Positions 6,081 through 7,007 of a stretch of 7,007 bases of DNA are shown piece after piece. The DNA is from Candidatus Firestoneibacteriota bacterium (GTDB taxonomy: Bacteria; JACRDZ01). Each line of letters begins with the position of its first letter. Position 1 is the stretch's first letter. The position numbers and the translations under genes were made by a program. Location: positions 1 to 7,007 of the forward strand of contig JACRDZ010000234.1 of the NCBI GenBank assembly GCA_016212735.1, written 5' to 3'. Under the pieces are notes generated by a model that was given only the letters and a program-made list of their open reading frames with translations, was not told where the DNA came from and did not search any database.

Positions 6081-6827
6081 ATGCGTATTTTAATTATTTC
6101 AGATATACATAGTAATTTAGAAGCACTTAAAGCTATTCTCAATGATGAGAAATATGATAGAATTTTGTTTCTTGGTGATATTGTAGATTATGGCCCAGAT
6201 TCTGGAGCTTGTATTGAAATTGTAGAAAAACAGTTTGATTTTATGATTACAGGAAATCATGATAGAGCTCTTTCTCTGGGTATAGATTGCGGATGTTCTC
6301 AAAAATTTCAAACCCTATCTATTGCAAGCCGCAAACACAATTCCAGATTGCTGAATACTATGCAAATAGAATTTTTAAGTAAATTGCCGCTTAATCTTAA
6401 AATAAAAATCTTCGGATGTAATTTTTTTATGGCACATGCTTCACCACAGGGGGATATATATAAATATATAAAACCCGACATATCTCCTGAATCTCTTGAA
6501 GAAGAAACAAGAGGAATTAATGCGGATTTTATTTTAATAGGACATTCTCATCTCCCTATGATTAAAAAAATTGGTGCTAAAACAGTAATAAATCCTGGTA
6601 GTGCCGGTCAACCCAGAGATGGAAATCCAGATGCATCTTATTGTATTTGGGAAGATGGAGAAATAACTATAAAGAGAAAAAAATATAATATTGATGCGGT
6701 TTGTACGAAACTACAGAAAACAGATATGGACAAAAAGGTCATTAATGCATTAATTGGTGTACTTAAAACAGGGAGTTACATTACATTAGAAGCTGAAATA
6801 TTGCGTGATAAAAAAAAATATAAATAA
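6081..6827 (+). CDS. Calcineurin-like metallophosphoesterase (YfcE/PF12850-like)
   Basis: This 248-residue cytoplasmic protein is a binuclear-metal phosphoesterase of the calcineurin-like superfamily. The metal and catalytic motifs are complete: SDIH with Asp8 and His10, GDIVDYG with Asp33, GNHD with Asn59 and His60, His119 in MAHASP, and GHSH with His155 and His157. NPGSAGQPRD at 171-180 is the typical loop of the YfcE-type and diadenosine-tetraphosphatase-like subgroup. There is no signal peptide or membrane segment. The final 45 residues or so, rich in Lys, are less conserved. The ATG at 6081 is fixed by GGAG at 6070-6073, seven bases upstream, and by the motif starting at residue 2. It follows murJ by 143 bp with the palindromic repeat between, so it may not be cotranscribed. 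Substrate (phosphodiester, Ap4A or phosphoprotein) cannot be told from the sequence. Confidence 0.88.
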   Translation: MRILIISDIHSNLEALKAILNDEKYDRILFLGDIVDYGPDSGACIEIVEKQFDFMITGNHDRALSLGIDCGCSQKFQTLSIASRKHNSRLLNTMQIEFLSKLPLNLKIKIFGCNFFMAHASPQGDIYKYIKPDISPESLEEETRGINADFILIGHSHLPMIKKIGAKTVINPGSAGQPRDGNPDASYCIWEDGEITIKRKKYNIDAVCTKLQKTDMDKKVINALIGVLKTGSYITLEAEILRDKKKYK

Positions 6828-6895
6828 AAACTGATCTTTTTCTTTTTAATCAATGATAAACACTTACAATACAATATCTATAATAAATATCAAAT

Positions 6896-7000
6896 CTAAA
6901 AATATTTATCCACAAACTTTTCGAGTTGTTTTGAATAATTCTGCGTAAGCTGTTCACCAAAGGTACAAAGACGCCGCATGTTTTCTTTATCGGCCTGTTC
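6896..7000 (-). pseudogene. Possible tail of a broken or frameshifted reverse-strand gene
   Basis: On the minus strand a frame of 34 codons ends at TAG (6898-6896) and encodes a charged, helical, protein-like sequence containing RRLCTFGEQLTQNYSKQLEK. It is closed upstream by an in-frame TAG at 7003-7001, and its only ATG (6979) would give 27 residues with no Shine-Dalgarno sequence before it. The G+C content is higher than in neighbouring intergenic DNA, which is why I take it as coding in origin. It may be the end of a gene whose upstream part is in another frame, a relic, or chance. I do not recognise a family. Between it and the phosphoesterase stop (6828-6895) I see only AT-rich DNA without a clear terminator. 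Confidence 0.3.
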
Positions 7001-7007
7001 CTAAAGA

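Noticed and set aside
6117..6311. Minus-strand open frame of 64 codons
   Set aside because: It is antisense to the conserved metal-binding motifs of the phosphoesterase.
6828..6895. A-run and T-run after the phosphoesterase stop as a terminator
   Set aside because: The possible stem is only A-T pairs around CTGATC and is too weak to call.
1..7007. CRISPR array, tRNA or rRNA genes, defence or toxin-antitoxin system
   Set aside because: No regularly spaced repeats, no cloverleaf-like or rRNA-like segments, and no defence-family motifs were seen on either strand.

Overview
This AT-rich window (roughly 30% G+C by eye) reads as chromosomal DNA of a free-living bacterium with a peptidoglycan wall and exported lipoproteins. 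The mixture suggests a poorly cultured environmental lineage of the candidate-phylum type. It combines a sugar nucleotidyltransferase fused to a mutase-like domain, a small RRM protein with a Gly/Arg tail, and a palindromic repeat whose core resembles the 'accacagaggcac' repeats scattered through many environmental genomes. I cannot name the phylum from sequence alone.

The left half (1-3511) is on the minus strand. A strong promoter at 3572-3544 drives a small cupin of the type II mannose-6-phosphate isomerase family (3511-3170). Thirteen bases later comes a bifunctional-looking protein (3156-712): a mannose-1-phosphate guanylyltransferase-like domain, a left-handed beta-helix and a phosphomannomutase-like domain that has lost its usual catalytic motifs. 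Together they point to GDP-mannose or related sugar-nucleotide supply for surface glycans. After an 80-bp gap with its own promoter lies a lipoprotein gene (631 to beyond the left edge) with two calcium-loop-like motifs.

The right half (3602-6827) is on the plus strand. A promoter back-to-back with the cupin promoter starts a leader of about 135 nt carrying a 14-bp tandem repeat, followed by the RRM RNA-binding protein (3773-4105). Next come a 50-bp inverted-repeat element flanked by TAG (4198-4250), the lipid II flippase murJ (4273-5937), and a 92-nt perfect-stem palindrome (5895-5986) that overlaps the murJ stop and supplies its last codons. A calcineurin-like metallophosphoesterase (6081-6827) follows. 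The last 110 bases hold a short reverse-strand reading frame that may be the tail of a broken gene.

The genes are mostly recognisable housekeeping or envelope functions. I see no defence system, CRISPR array, RNA gene or full mobile element. The points most worth a second look are the motif-less mutase domain, the two inverted-repeat elements flanking murJ, and the tandem repeat in the RRM leader.
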